Shown here piece by piece: positions 1-12,383 of a stretch of 64,000 nt of DNA (its first letter is position 1; each line of letters opens with the position of its first letter). The DNA lies in assembly GCA_003116875.1 (NCBI GenBank), contig BCKT01000005.1, positions 1,302,001 through 1,366,000 of the forward strand, in the 5' to 3' direction. The notes beneath the pieces are model-generated. The model did not search any database. It was not told the DNA's origin and saw only the letters and a list, made by a program, of their open reading frames with translations. Position numbers and translations under genes: made by a program. The stretch comes from Takashimella koratensis (lineage: Eukaryota; Basidiomycota; Tremellomycetes; Trichosporonales; Tetragoniomycetaceae).

Positions 1-2346
1 CTTAGTCGAAGGCCGGCCAAAGACTTTACTGTACGGGCCCGACTTTGATGGAGTCTGAGGGACCTCATTGTTCCATTCGATAACCTCGACGTCCACACTC
101 CCTTGTCGACTGAGACCATCTCCGCTCTTTTCGAGCTCGGTGTCGAGTCCTCGCCCACTTGACGGAGACGTCTCCAAGCTGCTCGAGTCACCCGACTCTG
201 ACTCGGTCCCAGCGGACACAGAAACTGATGCCGTTCCAGTTCGCCTAGTTGAGGTCGAGTTGGCGTCAGGTTTCGACCCGGACACTAGATTTCCTGATTT
301 CGGTAACGTTGCTTTCGTCCCTTGGGGGCTACCGGCAGCCAAGACGGCAGAGAACGAAGTTGCTGGTGTCTTGGTCCGAGCAACAGGCGAACCGTCGACT
401 CGCCAAGGGCTCGCCACCTCAGCAGACAGAGGCGCAGGGACGGCTCCGGCTCCTTTATCAGGCAACGGGGTGGCGCTGAAAAGGTCCGGCAACGACGCAA
501 TGGTGGCGGAGAGTTGTCTAAGATTTTCGGAAAGATCGGTGCAGCCCTTGAGAAGGACGACGTCGGTATCGTGGGCGGCTTCTAGTCTGTACGGGGACGG
601 TTCAGTGACTTTTCGTAGGTGTCAACAATATCACTCACGTTGCGGCAGTCTTGGGACCGTCGTTGCTGCCCAGACCCAAGACAATGTTCGCACACTGCTT
701 GTTACTCAGATACAACTTGAGGTGCTCTGCAGGGTTAGCCTAAGTCAGGCATTGGAGCTTGACCCACCGTTGATCTTGGCGTCGAGGACGTCTTTACTTT
801 GTCCGACATCGATGACTAAGTCTCTGTCAGCTCATCCGAAATCGTTGTCAGATGAGAACTGAACCCACCTGTGAAGAGCCCGTGCACTGATGAAAACCCT
901 TGCCAGAACGCATCGTACACACTCCACGATGGGACAATCCCGGCCTGTATATCGCCATCAGTATCACCATCCAACTGTCTGTCCATTCTTGGTGCGCACC
1001 TTTACAAGAGCCGAGCCCAGTCCTTGCTTGTTGATAAAAACCTGCACCATGACCGCCTGCTTTTGATTCATACCCTCAGGAACGTCAACGACCTCGCCCG
1101 TGACCGAAGTAACCACGCCGTTTGCCAGAATCACTTCGGGGGTGTTTGGCGAGACGACCGCGATGTTGAGTAGGAAGGGAAGAGAGGAGGTGAGCATGGT
1201 TCCTGCCGTTTGACCGCCTTGGAATCCTTGCTGAAGGAGTTGGTCGTGGAACTGTGGGACAAAGTTAGCGAATGGGTCTAAGGGCTTGGGGCAACAAGGT
1301 TCACCAACTTACCACCATGCTCTCGCCGTCAATGAGGACCGCGGTGAACTTTGGTCCGGGAGATAACTGTGTGGCGTCAACTCAACTCTCAACAATTTAA
1401 TAGCTCAACTTACCAGATCCTTGTTCCCACCAGTAAACGCCAACTCTAACCTCTTTCGCTCTCGCTCGCACCCCGCCCATTCGGCGCGCCATAACTCTGC
1501 ATCTTTTTTCAACTTTTCATTCTCCTCACCCATCTTGATCAACGGTCCGAGCAGGCTCTGGAGGGATGTGAGATGATGCGATGCGTTGTGGGCGACGTCG
1601 TTGGTGATCCCGAGTGCCGCGCTGAAGCTGAGGGTCGGGGACGTGTTGACCCCTGTGGCGGGCAGAGGGGGAGCGGAAGGCGCTTTGTGAGCGCTGGACG
1701 GTGTCTCGAGGGCGGACTGGTAGCCGAGGCCGGGAGGGAGAGATGGTGCGGTCGATGAAGGCGGCGGGGCAGGGGTGGGCGGCGCGCCGATGGGCTGAGG
1801 AATGTACCCAGGTGTCCCGTTGCGCGGGCGGGAGATGGGGGACGGGAACATGTCGCCTATGGCTGTAGGCGGGGCACTGACAATCCCTCCTTCTGACATT
1901 TCCCTGCGCATGGTCTGGGCGCGTTTCCCCCACTCGGTCGTCGGCCATTCGCGAGCGTTGCTGAAGACGCTCCCGTTGGTAGCTCCGAACCCCGTGGCTG
2001 TGCCGTTACCCAGGCCCAGGCCTCCACCGAGTCCGCCAAGGTTGAGCCCACCAGCTGTAGCTGTGCCGGGGCCGCCTGCGCCAAAGAGGTTGCCGTTAGC
2101 GTCGCCACCGAGGAAGAACGCGAGGTCGTTATCGAGCGCGTCGGGACCGGGTGTGCGGACACCCTGAGTCTGGGTCGGTGTGAACGACGCGAGGGAAGGG
2201 GAGAATGGGCGGGCGGACATGATCGAGGCGGAAGGGAGTGCTTCGCCGATAGTCCCGTGGGGGTTTTGTTGGGATGTGGGGGGCATTGAGAGGGTGTCCA
2301 TGGGGTCGTCGCCGGAAAGGAGGTCGGCGGTGTAGATTGCTGTCAT
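1..2346 (-). CDS. CCCH zinc-finger/DUF7923-like protein, partial (3' end beyond the left edge)
   Basis: Seven exons fit: 2346-1414, 1366-1313, 1251-1000, 944-869, 815-768, 726-639 and 586 to the edge. The first 311 residues are Gly/Pro/Ser-rich and end in a short coiled coil (EENEKLKKDAELWRAEW). Next comes a Rossmann-like domain with FTAVLIDGESMV, FHDQLLQQGFQGGQTAG, VMVQVFINKQGLGSALVK, YDAFWQGFSSVHGLF and VIDVGQ, which I recognise as the fungal domain found N-terminal to CCCH zinc fingers (DUF7923). The order and the LIDG...DQLLxQGxxGG signature support this; the fingers themselves would lie outside the window, so RNA binding is inferred. The tail is Ser/Thr-rich. The start is the first ATG after a pyrimidine-rich leader; an upstream open frame (2343-2834) looks like leader. 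Exact function is unknown. Confidence 0.7.
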
Positions 2347-3468
2347 TGGGCGAGAAGTAAGAGGAAGGCAGTTGGGTTAGAGCGGGAGTTGGGTAGATGG
2401 GAGGATAGGTGGGATCCCCGGTGGTGGTCGAGGCAGGGACGTGAAGGGTGATGATGCGGGGTGTGATGAGTTGGCGTTGGGGTTGGGATGGTCGTCGTCG
2501 ACAAAGATGAAAGGGTTTGGAGAAGCGAGGGTGTATAATTTAGTGGTTGAATAGGCGAAGGATTCGGTAGAGATGGAAGAGAGGTCGAGGTCGGAGTCGT
2601 CGTCAGTGTCGAACCCGAGGGAGATGGAGAGGGAGGAGGAAGGGGTGGAGGAGGAGGGAGGGGTGAGGGTGAGGCGTGGAGACAGTATCGTGGGCGGAGA
2701 AGGTGATGGTGAGGTGAGGGTGAAAATTTCGAGCGAGGATGAGGGTGATAGTGAGGGAGGGGGAAGGACGGTTTGGATTGATCAATCACTGATGATGGAT
2801 CACGAGGGGGTGAGGTAGTGCTGTATGTGCTCACGATAAGCTAGACTAGATGACTAGATGAGAGAGTGGGCGATAAGAAGGGGGCCAATGCTACCTCAGG
2901 GGGTATAAATCACCACCGGCGGACCCAGTTGCAAGAGTGTCAGATCCCCTGTCCTTGCGGTAGCAGCGGCACTTGCCTGGGGGTTGGCGCCGTACTGATT
3001 CGTCAGCGATAGGCGCGAAGGCGAGAAGAAGGGTGGGCACGGACGTCGGGGCGTGGAGTGAATGAATGGAGAGAAGAGGGGAGGAGGCGAGGGGGGAGGA
3101 GGACGAGGAGAGAGGGGTTGGATGAGCGCGGTGAAGTAGAGGTTTGACTAGCGGAATGAACGGAGAGGGTGAAGGGGAAGAGGCAGACGAGGTGGTGAGG
3201 GCCAAGGTGGGTGAATCAGGCAAGAGCACTCACGAGGACGACCAAGGGGTGCACTACGCACTACACGTACTCTGTGGCGAGGGCCAAGTATCGAATGGCT
3301 GGTTGCTACGTACACTTGTTGCCTTGACTCGCGAATCGTTGGCCGTGTGTCTGTCTATGAGGGTTGCCGTTGCCGACGGTGCACGCTGCAACGTGAGCAC
3401 TAAGCCGTCCTTTGATCAGGGCGCAGAGGAGGTGTGTGTTTGGGGATGCAGAGGGGAGGGGGGAGGGG

Positions 3469-3565
3469 NNNNNNNNNNNNNNNNNNNNNNNNNNNNNNNN
3501 NNNNNNNNNNNNNNNNNNNNNNNNNNNNNNNNNNNNNNNNNNNNNNNNNNNNNNNNNNNNNNNNN
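3469..3565. other. Assembly gap (97 Ns)
   Basis: A run of 97 Ns flanked on both sides by GGGAGGGG/GGGGAGGGGGA purine repeat. The flanks suggest an unresolved polypurine tract, so the true length may differ. Confidence 0.99.
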
Positions 3566-3779
3566 GGGGAGGGGGAGAGGGGGAGAGGAGAGGAAGAGGC
3601 GTGAGGAGCAAGGGCGCGAATCAATACAAGGGTGATTGATGAGAGACGGTTTGAGAGTCAAGCGAGCAGTGGTAGAAAGGAGGGTTGGCGTAGGGAGAAA
3701 CAGCCTAGAGAGGTGATCCGCGCCGAAAGGAGGGGCGTGGTGAACTGGCCTAGGAAGGGAGGAGAAGAGGAGAAGAGGA

Positions 3780-3840
3780 GAGGAGGAGGGGAGGAGGGGA
3801 GGAGGGATGCAGGAGAGGGAGGGAGGGAGGGAGGGAGAGA
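3780..3840. repeat. GAGGA/GGGA purine simple repeat
   Basis: Near-pure purine run made of GAGGAGGGG and GAGGGAGG units, of the same composition as the sequence on both sides of the gap upstream. Confidence 0.8.
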
Positions 3841-4560
3841 CAAACAGCGGCAATGGACATCAAGGCCACACTCAACATCTCTCATCGATGAACCCACCGC
3901 TTGGGTAAAAATTTCGTATGCGGGTTCCTATCCAGGATCTGGTAAGATTCCAAGCGAGTGAAAAAAGTACTGCCAATCAACTCATGACGTGAAACGTCAG
4001 GGAAAGCGAGCGGCGAGGTTGCGAGTTGCGAGTTGCGGGGGATGCGGGGTAGTCACGTGGGTACTGAGGGGTATCAGCTTGCTGTCAGTAGATTGACTCT
4101 ATTAATCCCACGTCATGCTGGTGTATTCGGAGACGAGGGTATCGATGGCGTGATGGATGGGACCTGACCTGTGGCGTGGCGGCTATCCTCTGGCCTCTGT
4201 GCTCTGTGCACCGTGCGCCCCTTGTTACAGTAATTCGTAGAAACCGGCCCCCTCGCCAATCACACCATCGCAAGCGATCTCATCCGGCAGTGTCGTAACC
4301 CACCTACTGTACCCACCGCCTACTCTCGTCCGGAGAGGGTGTCTGTCATGTTGGTCGATTGCTGGCGTGCTCGTTGCTCACCCTCCACTCCGGCTATGGC
4401 TATGTACTTTGGGATGATGGCTGAGATGCATTGGAGATTGCACATAAACCCGACGTGGATCCATTCTCCCCCTTCCCCTTCCCCATCGCCCATTAACCCA
4501 CTCATCACCCAACCTACTCACCACTCCCCACCACTCCCTACCCACCCCAACACAATCACA

Positions 4561-6724
4561 ATGGCTCTCCGACTTGGTGACACCGCTCCCGACTTTACCG
4601 CCGAGACCACGCACGGTAAGTTGGTTCACCCCACCTACCTACCAGCTCCACTCGCTCATCTTGTTAACCTTGACTCATCGCTGATATAACCTAGGCACTT
4701 TCAAGTTCCACGACTACGTCAAGGGCTCGTGGGTCATCCTCTTCTCGCACCCGGACGACTACGTGAGTGCCGGATCCCCAAATTATCACAAGTACACCAG
4801 CCAGTATCCAACAACTGGCGAGTGTCCCAATGAACTCGTTTGGTTATCCCAGCTCTTTTCGGCGACATCACTCGTACTGACCACTCTCAGACCCCCGTGT
4901 GCACTACCGAGCTTTCGGCCGTCTCGCTCGCTGCTCCCGACTTTGCCTCGCGTGGAGTCAAGGTGAGCTCACAGTCTCCGTCCCAGTCCCAATCCCCATC
5001 CCAGTCTCCGTCCCAGTCGAATCTTCGCCCAAACTCGAGCCATTCGCTTCCATTCCCTTTTTCACCTCTCTCTTCTCTTCTCTTCTCCACCATCTCCCGC
5101 TGACACTCGCCTCTCGCCCAGCTCATCGGTCTCTCCGCCAACGATGTCGCCTCGCACCATGGCTGGATCAAGGATATCAACTCTCTCGCTGGTGGGAACG
5201 TTGATTTCCCTATTATCGGGGACAAGACTCGTGAGGTCGCTACTCTTTATGGGATGCTCGATAACCTCGACAAGACCAACGTCGACGCCAAGGGTGTGAG
5301 TCAGAGTTTGGTGGTTACGGCGGGATCGGTGTGGGAGGGAGGCGAGAAGTGGTTGGGTAGAGGGAGGTGTCGGTTAGAGCTCGGTGGTCGGGTAATGGCG
5401 TTTGGGTGTGTCAGAAGCTGACTTACCACGTCGTCGTTGCTTGAACCCCGCTTCTTCGATTCCCGAAACCTCATATCCACTTGACACGTCCACATCGCTT
5501 CAACCTATCTCAAACCTCGCTACAACGCCTCCAACCATCGCTTGATCCTCGCTTATCGCTTATCTTTACTCTTTTCACATATCGCGGGCGCGTTACTACT
5601 TTAGCTCCCTTTCACCGTTCGCAGCGTTTTCATCAGTACGTCTCCTCTCTCCCCTGTCCCCTCTCGACTCCACACACCTCCTTCCACCTCTTCTTTATCC
5701 CATACGCACCCTAACCATGTCTGCGTTACGTCCACTCTTACTCGAACTTGCGCTGATACTCCACAGTCGACCCCCAGGCCGTGATCCGCACCATCATCAC
5801 CTACCCTGCCTCCACCGGTACGTCTCCCTCCCCCTTCCCCCTTCCCCCCCCCCTTCTCTCCCTCCCTCCTTTTACCCCTTCCAACCCATTTCCATCACTT
5901 CTTTCTTCGATGAAAACATCGCTCACACCACCGTTCAGGCCGCAACTTTAACGAGATCCTCCGTGTCATCGACTCGTTGCAGCTCGGAGACAAGTACAAG
6001 GTGAGTCGAGACCGAGTATTTCCGAGTCGGTCGCGCGGAAGAATCTTGTAGAAAATCGATGGTCATGAGGGGAGGTGGTTTGAATTCGTCGTTTCTTGGT
6101 GGTGTTGCAAAGTACCACAATGAGGCCTGTGATTTGATCTCTGATGAGATCGGTCAAGCTCTCATGGGCTCTATTGGGCTCGTTCGGAGTCTGAGACGCT
6201 CACCTGAGCTCTGGTGTGGTCTGCATATCATCTTCAAAGGAATTTAAGAGCACTCGCTGACATGTTTGTCCAGATCACCACCCCTGCCAGTGAGTCCTCC
6301 ACTTGCTTTTCTTTCTAGTCCGACCCATCCACCCACCCTCGAAATCTTTGCCCCGTTCCCGCCTCATCCCCCCTCAGTCCCCTATCCCTCACATTCCAAA
6401 GTCTTCTTCCACTTCACCCCCAATTTCGGATCGAAACAATAGCTGACATGTAAATACAGACTGGCAGCCTGGAGAGAAAGTTATTGTTCACCCTGCGGTT
6501 CAAGGTGATAAAGTCAAGGAGCTTTTCGGTGACGACGTTGATGTTGTTTACGTGAGTTGAGCGAGCGACAGAGGGAGACAGCGAACGCTTAAGCGCTTGG
6601 CCAATGCTTTAGCGCTGAGCGAACGTTGCTTGGGTCTTGGAGAAGAGAGATGGAGCTGATACTTTGGATTTTAAAGCCGTACCTCCGTTTCACCCCGGAC
6701 CCGTCCAAGAAGGCGACTGCCTAA
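4561..6724 (+). CDS. PRX1: 1-Cys peroxiredoxin (Prx6/Prx1 type)
   Basis: Thiol peroxidase that reduces hydrogen peroxide and organic hydroperoxides. Ten exons give about 222 aa: 4561-4615, 4695-4762, 4891-4962, 5122-5295, 5605-5635, 5767-5817, 5939-6000, 6274-6289, 6460-6551, 6677-6724. The peroxidatic cysteine is Cys45 in FSHPDDYTPVCTTELSA; no other cysteine occurs, which defines the 1-Cys class. Also seen are PFTVRSVFIIDP, YPASTGRNFNEILRVIDSLQ and the C-terminal VVYPYLRFTPDP, all at family positions, and the length matches. The start ATG follows a CCCAACACAATCACA leader. No clear mitochondrial presequence is visible, so a cytosolic or nuclear site is more likely than for yeast Prx1. Exons of 31 and 16 nt are notable. 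Family call is firm; the symbol is by analogy. Confidence 0.95.
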
Positions 6725-6950
6725 ATCGTGTTCTGATACGACTGGAGGTTTATCGGTGGGTCATGAGCAGGGACCGATCGGGAACGCGACAGAGAAAAGG
6801 AAAGAGATAAGAAGGTAGAAAGAGTACCAAAAGAAAAAGGAAAGAAAAATAAAAACTCAGCGATGCGGGAGTTTGGAGGTACCGAATTTGTTGAAGATGC
6901 ATCTTCGTGAACAGACCAAGACCAAGACCGAGACTGAGACCAAGACAGAA

Positions 6951-6996
6951 GATTGCAGATTGCAGATTGCAGATTGCAGATTGTAGATTGTAGATT
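6951..6996. repeat. GATTGCA heptamer tandem repeat
   Basis: About six copies of GATTGCA/GATTGTA in direct tandem, just downstream of the peroxiredoxin stop codon and therefore possibly in its 3' UTR. Confidence 0.85.
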
Positions 6997-7238
6997 AAAC
7001 ACTGGACGAAGGCACGTGGTCACGAAGACAGAATTCCAAGACTGAAGAGAGAAGAGAGAACAATAACGATCTCTGATTACTCGTATAAACTCAGTGAGAG
7101 AGTCGCGACACTTGATTACGATAACCCCCCTCGTTGGTTGTCGAAACCGGAGTCCATCCAATACCGTTCTGTAGTTTGTAAGTATGAAAAGAACTCCATG
7201 TCAAGCTCATATGACACTCATTATCAAGCTACGTCAAA

Positions 7239-7263
7239 CATCAACATCAACATCAACATCAAC
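7239..7263. repeat. CATCAA hexamer repeat
   Basis: Four tandem CATCAA units in the convergent intergenic region. Confidence 0.8.
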
Positions 7264-8338
7264 TTGACTAACCAACTCTACATGCACCATCATATTCCAC
7301 CTCTTCTTCCTCCTTGATCCTCCTCTTCCTCGTCTTCTTCTTCCTGCGGGTAGTAGTGGTAATACTTCTCACGACCGTCGTCTATCCAGGTCGCTAAAGC
7401 CGTCGGGCGGGGAGAGGGGTAGGTAGGTGGGTGAGTGGGTAAGGGGCGGGATGGTATATCTGTGTGTTGTTCGCATTTTGTCGTCGACCATGAATTGTTG
7501 AAGTGTTGAATTGTTGGGTTGGGTGTATGATAGGTGCGAGCGGTGAGGGCGGTGGTGGCGGTGAGGGCTGTGGATACCGGCGTTTGAAGAAACGCCCCCG
7601 GGGGAGGGGGGGAGGAGGGGTGGTAGGGGGGTAGGGGCGTAGGAGGGTAGCGCGGTGGTGGTGGGGTACTAAAGATGGTGGTGGTAGTGAGAATGACGGA
7701 CCGGCGGATCGGCGGATCGGCGGACCGGCGCGGGCGGTATCGACCCCTCGTTAGAAGGGGATGGGGAGATAGAAAGAGACTAGACTAGGCTATGATTTGT
7801 GCGGACCATGGGGACTACCAAGATATCGAAAACGTAGATGAGATGTATACGAACGAGCACGAGAACGGGCACGAGAAGGAGCGCGGGGACAAGAGACGAG
7901 AGACGAGAGATGAGAGATAAAGATAGAGAATGAGAGAATTGGAAATTAGAGTAAGAGAGAAGATTGAACCAAGGATGAAGAAAAAATGGAAATTGAAGAA
8001 AAGAGGGGGAGATGACCAAGAGGAGAGAGCAACGACTGAGAGAGGAAGAAGAAGAGAAAACTAGAGAGAAAGAGGAACAGAAAAAGAAAGAGGAAGAGAG
8101 ATAGGGAGATAGAGATAGAGATGGAGATGGATGAAGAAAAGACTTTATTGGGACCCCGATGAACGCCCAAATCAAAGAGACCAAGTTCGGATCGCCTCGT
8201 CTTCGACTCGTCCTCGCCGTGTCGTCTGGCGGTGGTGACATCCATCCCCTCGGCTACCTCGGCTACCTCACTTCACCTCGCCCGCCTCACCTACCTCACC
8301 TCGCCTCGGCTTCGGCTGCGGCTGCGACTCGATTTCCC

Positions 8339-11300
8339 TCAAACTCGTCGATAGAACAACAGATACGCACATTTCTCTCTGCCCGCTACACTCCCCGCGA
8401 CCCCTTCTTTTGCCTCTTCATCACTAACGACCACTTGGTCCACTGGGACCGCAGTGTTCACGCTCTCATCATCGTAATGGACCCAACCGGACCCGTCTTG
8501 TCGAGAAACAGAGACGGTGTAGTGTCCGCCCGAAGCAGAGGAACCGTGGTGGTAGTCGACTAATCCAGTCAGCTTTCAACCGTACGAGCAAAGCAAGCTT
8601 GGGATGATAATGGTGATGATGAGGATACAAAATATGGAATGGAGAGAAGGAATTAGGAGAGGGAGTGTACATGGAAGAATGGTTAAGAAGGACTTACCGC
8701 CAAAGAGCTTGTACTTGACTGGCGTACCCCGTCGTGCTGGCGATATAATCTCTGCAAGTCGTCAGCTCCCACTCTCTCCTCTCCCTTCTTCTCTTCTCTA
8801 CCTTCTACTCGGTTCACAATCTGATACCCGATCACTCACCTTGGGGAACCACGAGATCAACTCCATACGCTACCGGTTTTGACCTCTTCACCACGTTCCT
8901 CTCTTTACTATCGTACACGAATCGTTTCAAATGAAGGATCAAAACAGGTGGGAAAGTATCCACATAAACCTGTTTAGTCGCATCCACTTTAACTCCCTTT
9001 TGACTGACGACTCCCGGTACGATTTCCGGTTTCGCTAGTTGCCTTAGAGCGTCGGTCAGGGTGAGGACCTCCGGTGAGTCGATATCCAGTTGTAGAGGCT
9101 GATAAGGTTCAAGAGTTACGGAATCTTTTTGACCAGGAGTATGGAGGACGGAACGTAGTGTACCACCAAAGATACGAGAGATGGCGGATTCTCGAGATTC
9201 AGAGAGACGGACAGCTTGGGTACGCTGTTTACGACCCACTTCGAGCCAGCCTTCAGTAGGTGAAACAGGTCGATCAACGCGGTCGACGTCAGAGGAAGAG
9301 TCGAGGTCGGCGTGGTCAGGACTAGGAGGCATCGTCCCGTTGGCTAAAGGTCGGGAAGGAGGTTTCGACATCCTCGAGTGGAGAGCGAGAAGTTCTTCGT
9401 GTAGCGTATTGAGGAAGAAACCGAGGTACTCTTCCGCGTCTTCTTGGTATCCCCTCTGCACCTGGTCAGCAGGCGGCCTCGCCATGTATGCAGACAGAGA
9501 CGAATATCTCCACCAAGCAAGGAATGCAGTTGAGAACAATGACTCACTCGCATCGAATCAAACCGTTTGTTCTCCTTCATCGCATCGTACACGTTCTCAG
9601 GAACAAACGCATCTCGCCTCTCTTTCCCCTCCGCCTTCTCTTTCCCCTTGCCCGTTCTTGACGGGGTGGAAGTGATCGGGCTTGCGGTGCCGTTGGCGAG
9701 TGATGATGGTCCCGGTGCAAATTCACGAAGGAAGATGATCCTGTGAGATTGTCAGCGCTCAAAATCGGATTGCCCTTTGTACAACCAGCGACTACTCGTT
9801 CCTATGTCATTGTGTGTGACACTTACATAGCCTCGAGAAGGGGTGTTCGTCTAGCCAAATCCGCCTTGAGCCGCTTCCCAAGCTCCTCGAGGAGTTCCGC
9901 AAATGGTGGGCAATAGACAAGCACCTGCAGGATCTATAATCTTGTTAGCTCGCGACTCCTTGTTCATTCTCTGCCTCATCACTCCCCACAATTGCCTCCA
10001 TCACCGCTCCGCATACCACTCCCCACTTGCACCTCACCCCAACCCAACCACTCACCGTGTTCGCAAAACACATGTTACCCGTGTTCACCAAACCCCTTGG
10101 CAACGTAACGACCGGTTCCTTCTTGCCTCTTACACCATCTACCAACAATCTCCCCAACTCGTCTGGTCCCAGTGCCCCTGGCGCACTCGGGACGCCTGCA
10201 CCTGTGGCACCAGCCCCACCTCCTGCCGCTGCGGCGTAGTTGAAGCTCTTCGGAGTCGCCGGGGCCGGAGGGAGCGCCGCGGTCGTTGATTTCGGGGTCG
10301 TCGCGCCTGATGCAGCTGGAGTTGCGATAGATGATTCAGGAAGTGGGAGGGAAGAGGCGGGACGAGGGGAAGGAAGGGTAGAGGATGGTGCGATGGAGAG
10401 GGTATCGGGAGTTCCGGATTTAGAAGGTCCAGCGACGAGCGCGGCCCAAGTCGATGCCGCGCGTTGGGGTTTAGGAGCAGGTACGGAGGCAGCAGGTGTG
10501 ATCGGGGCAGGGGCGGGGGTGATGTCGGGGATAGTGTCGATGGAACCGAAGACGAAACCCGGTTCGGCCACCTTTTTCTCCTTCCCCGTCTCAAACTTGA
10601 GCCCCTTGGGCCGTGGAGTCTCAAAGTCACGCTGAACGACCCTCCTCGCACGCCTCGGTCCAGGCTCGACCACCCGTCCCACCGACGCCGGAACCTGTCG
10701 CGAAAGGGTAGAAACAAATGACGCCGCTTTTGCCGTTGACAACTCCGGCCGCCGAGACACAAGCTGCAGGGGTTCGTCCTTCTTCCCTGCCGGGGTCGCT
10801 GACGTCGTCTGCGCTGCAGTCTTGGACACTGGGGAGAGGGCAGCTGAGCTTGTGAATTTCAACTGAGAAGCAGAGGTTGGTTTGGGTGGTGCGGTGGCGG
10901 AGGTGGAAGTGGTTGCAGCAGGCGCGGTCGACGCGGCGGCGGAAGAGATCGAGGAAGATAGAGAGGTGTCGGCTGCGGAGGGGAAACTCGTGTTGTTCGT
11001 AGAAACGTCTGCAGAGGTCTGAGAAGATGTGAGGTCGGTAGGTTTTGGCGTCGCCTCGGCGTCCCCGTTAACCTCGAGACCAAGCGAGAAAGGCTCTGGG
11101 TGTCCATTGGCGATCGGCGCGGCACTCGGAGCTGCAGTTCCGGATTTAGACGGCCCGTTCACCACTGCAGGCGTCACCTTGGGTGCTGGAGGCTGGAAAG
11201 ACGCTGGGGATGCCGAGAGTGACCGTGGTTGTAGATCCCGAGCGTGCGGGGCATAGTGGAACCCCTGAGCTGCCGGGTTGAGAGTTTTTGTCGGACGCGG

Positions 11301-12383
11301 GTGAGTCTCTGAGCTGGCCCCCGTCGTACCCGTCTCGTTACTCGATAGCGCCGGCGGTGGCTGCGGCGGCTCGTGCATGGGCACTCCGTACTCCCCGCCC
11401 CCGCCATAGTACATCCCGTTGACAGGCGCGCCGTAGCCCGGGTAGCCTGCGCCGTGGGCGTACGGGTGATTGGGAGGGTACATCCCCATGTTGAAGTGCT
11501 GGTATCCCCCACCGAGATGTTGCGGTCCCTGGTGGTGGTTGTGCGGATGGAATGAGGGCGGGCCTGGTGGTGGGTGATGTTGGAGGTGAGAGTGGGGCTG
11601 GTGAGCAGCCGCTGCTGGGTTGAAGTGAGGAGGTATAAGACCAGGACCGACACCACCATACCCGTTACCGGCTGCAACGGCCAGATCCGTTTCGTCCTCG
11701 CGATCGTACCCATACCGTCCGCCGTTGGCATTCGCACCTCCATTCGCACCCGCTCGCCCGTCGTAGTACGCATTCTGCATCGTGCCCGGACCTGGGCCTG
11801 GGTAACCGTAACCCCCGTAGGAGTAGTAGTACTGTGCGGGGTATTGCATAGCGTCGTACCGCATCGGCATGTTGCTGCTTCCCGGGGCGTTGGGGTGGGC
11901 GGGGGCGGAGGCACCGGGGCCAGGAGCCGAGCCAGATGCACTGGGTGCTGGTGTTGGAGCAGACCCGTTGGCGTTCACAGCTGGGCCCGTGCCCGAGTAC
12001 TGGCGCGGGTAGGAAGGGTAATAGGGTTGGGTCTGTGGGTAGTAGTGAGAAGGGTAGGACGGGCCGGGGATAGGTTGAGTTGGAGGAAGGGTGGATGAGG
12101 CGGCGGATTGGGCCGATGCGATTTTGGGGGCGGGTGTGGACGTTGCGGAAGGGTTGGAGGAAGTGGTGGATGGTGGGTAAGCGAGGGAAGGGTATGTTGG
12201 TTGAGGTAGGGAAGAAGGTGGTGGGGGTTGTTGTTGTTGTTGTGGTGGTGGTGGTGGTGGTGCAGTCCTGTTGCCGTTCATGTGGGCGTGCGGGTGAGGA
12301 TGGGAGTGGGGGTGATGAGAGAGCGGGTGGGAGTGAGAGTCTGGGGGTAATTGAGCCATGGCTGCGTGCTCTGCCTTGAGCAT
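8339..12383 (-). CDS. UBP3: Ubiquitin carboxyl-terminal hydrolase, USP10/Ubp3 type
   Basis: Cysteine protease that removes ubiquitin from substrates; the yeast homolog Ubp3 works with Bre5 in vesicle traffic and ribophagy. Six exons (12383-10056, 9933-9827, 9740-9548, 9461-8840, 8751-8698, 8559-8339) give about 1174 aa. Residues 1-750 are disordered and rich in Pro, His, Gly, Tyr and Ser, with polyHis, polyPro and polyGln runs. The catalytic domain begins with GLVNTGNMCFANTILQVL (Cys772, split by intron 1), then QEDAEEYLGFF, FPPVLILHLKRFVYDS, GGHYTVSV (His1114), WVHYDDES and CAYLLFYRR near the C-terminus, all diagnostic. The start is the first ATG of the MLKAEHAAMAQ context; the frame is open upstream but reads like leader, and the second Met is also possible. 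It shares a 570-bp divergent promoter with fibrillarin. Confidence 0.93.

Larger units (their letters stand above)
2347..4560. other. Gene-free region between the zinc-finger gene and the peroxiredoxin gene
   Basis: This region should hold the two divergent promoters. It is strongly strand-asymmetric: 2560-2820 and 3060-3850 are G/A-rich on the + strand, with GAGGA/GGGA simple repeats around the assembly gap. Open frames here are low-complexity and have no recognisable motif. No convincing gene or RNA is seen. Confidence 0.6.
6725..8338. other. Convergent intergenic region (peroxiredoxin / deubiquitinase)
   Basis: Both flanking genes end here, so it should contain two 3' UTRs. It holds GATTGCA repeats near 6951, CATCAA repeats near 7239, a G-rich stretch at 7540-7740 with GGATCGGCGGACCGGCG repeats, and a 300-nt GA-rich tract at about 7840-8150. 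Open frames in the GA tract (for example 7780-8241, minus) are Ser/Leu/Phe simple-sequence translations. No gene seen. Confidence 0.6.

Noticed and set aside
7780..8245. Minus-strand frames rich in Ser/Leu/Phe
   Set aside because: Produced by a GA-rich simple tract between convergent genes.
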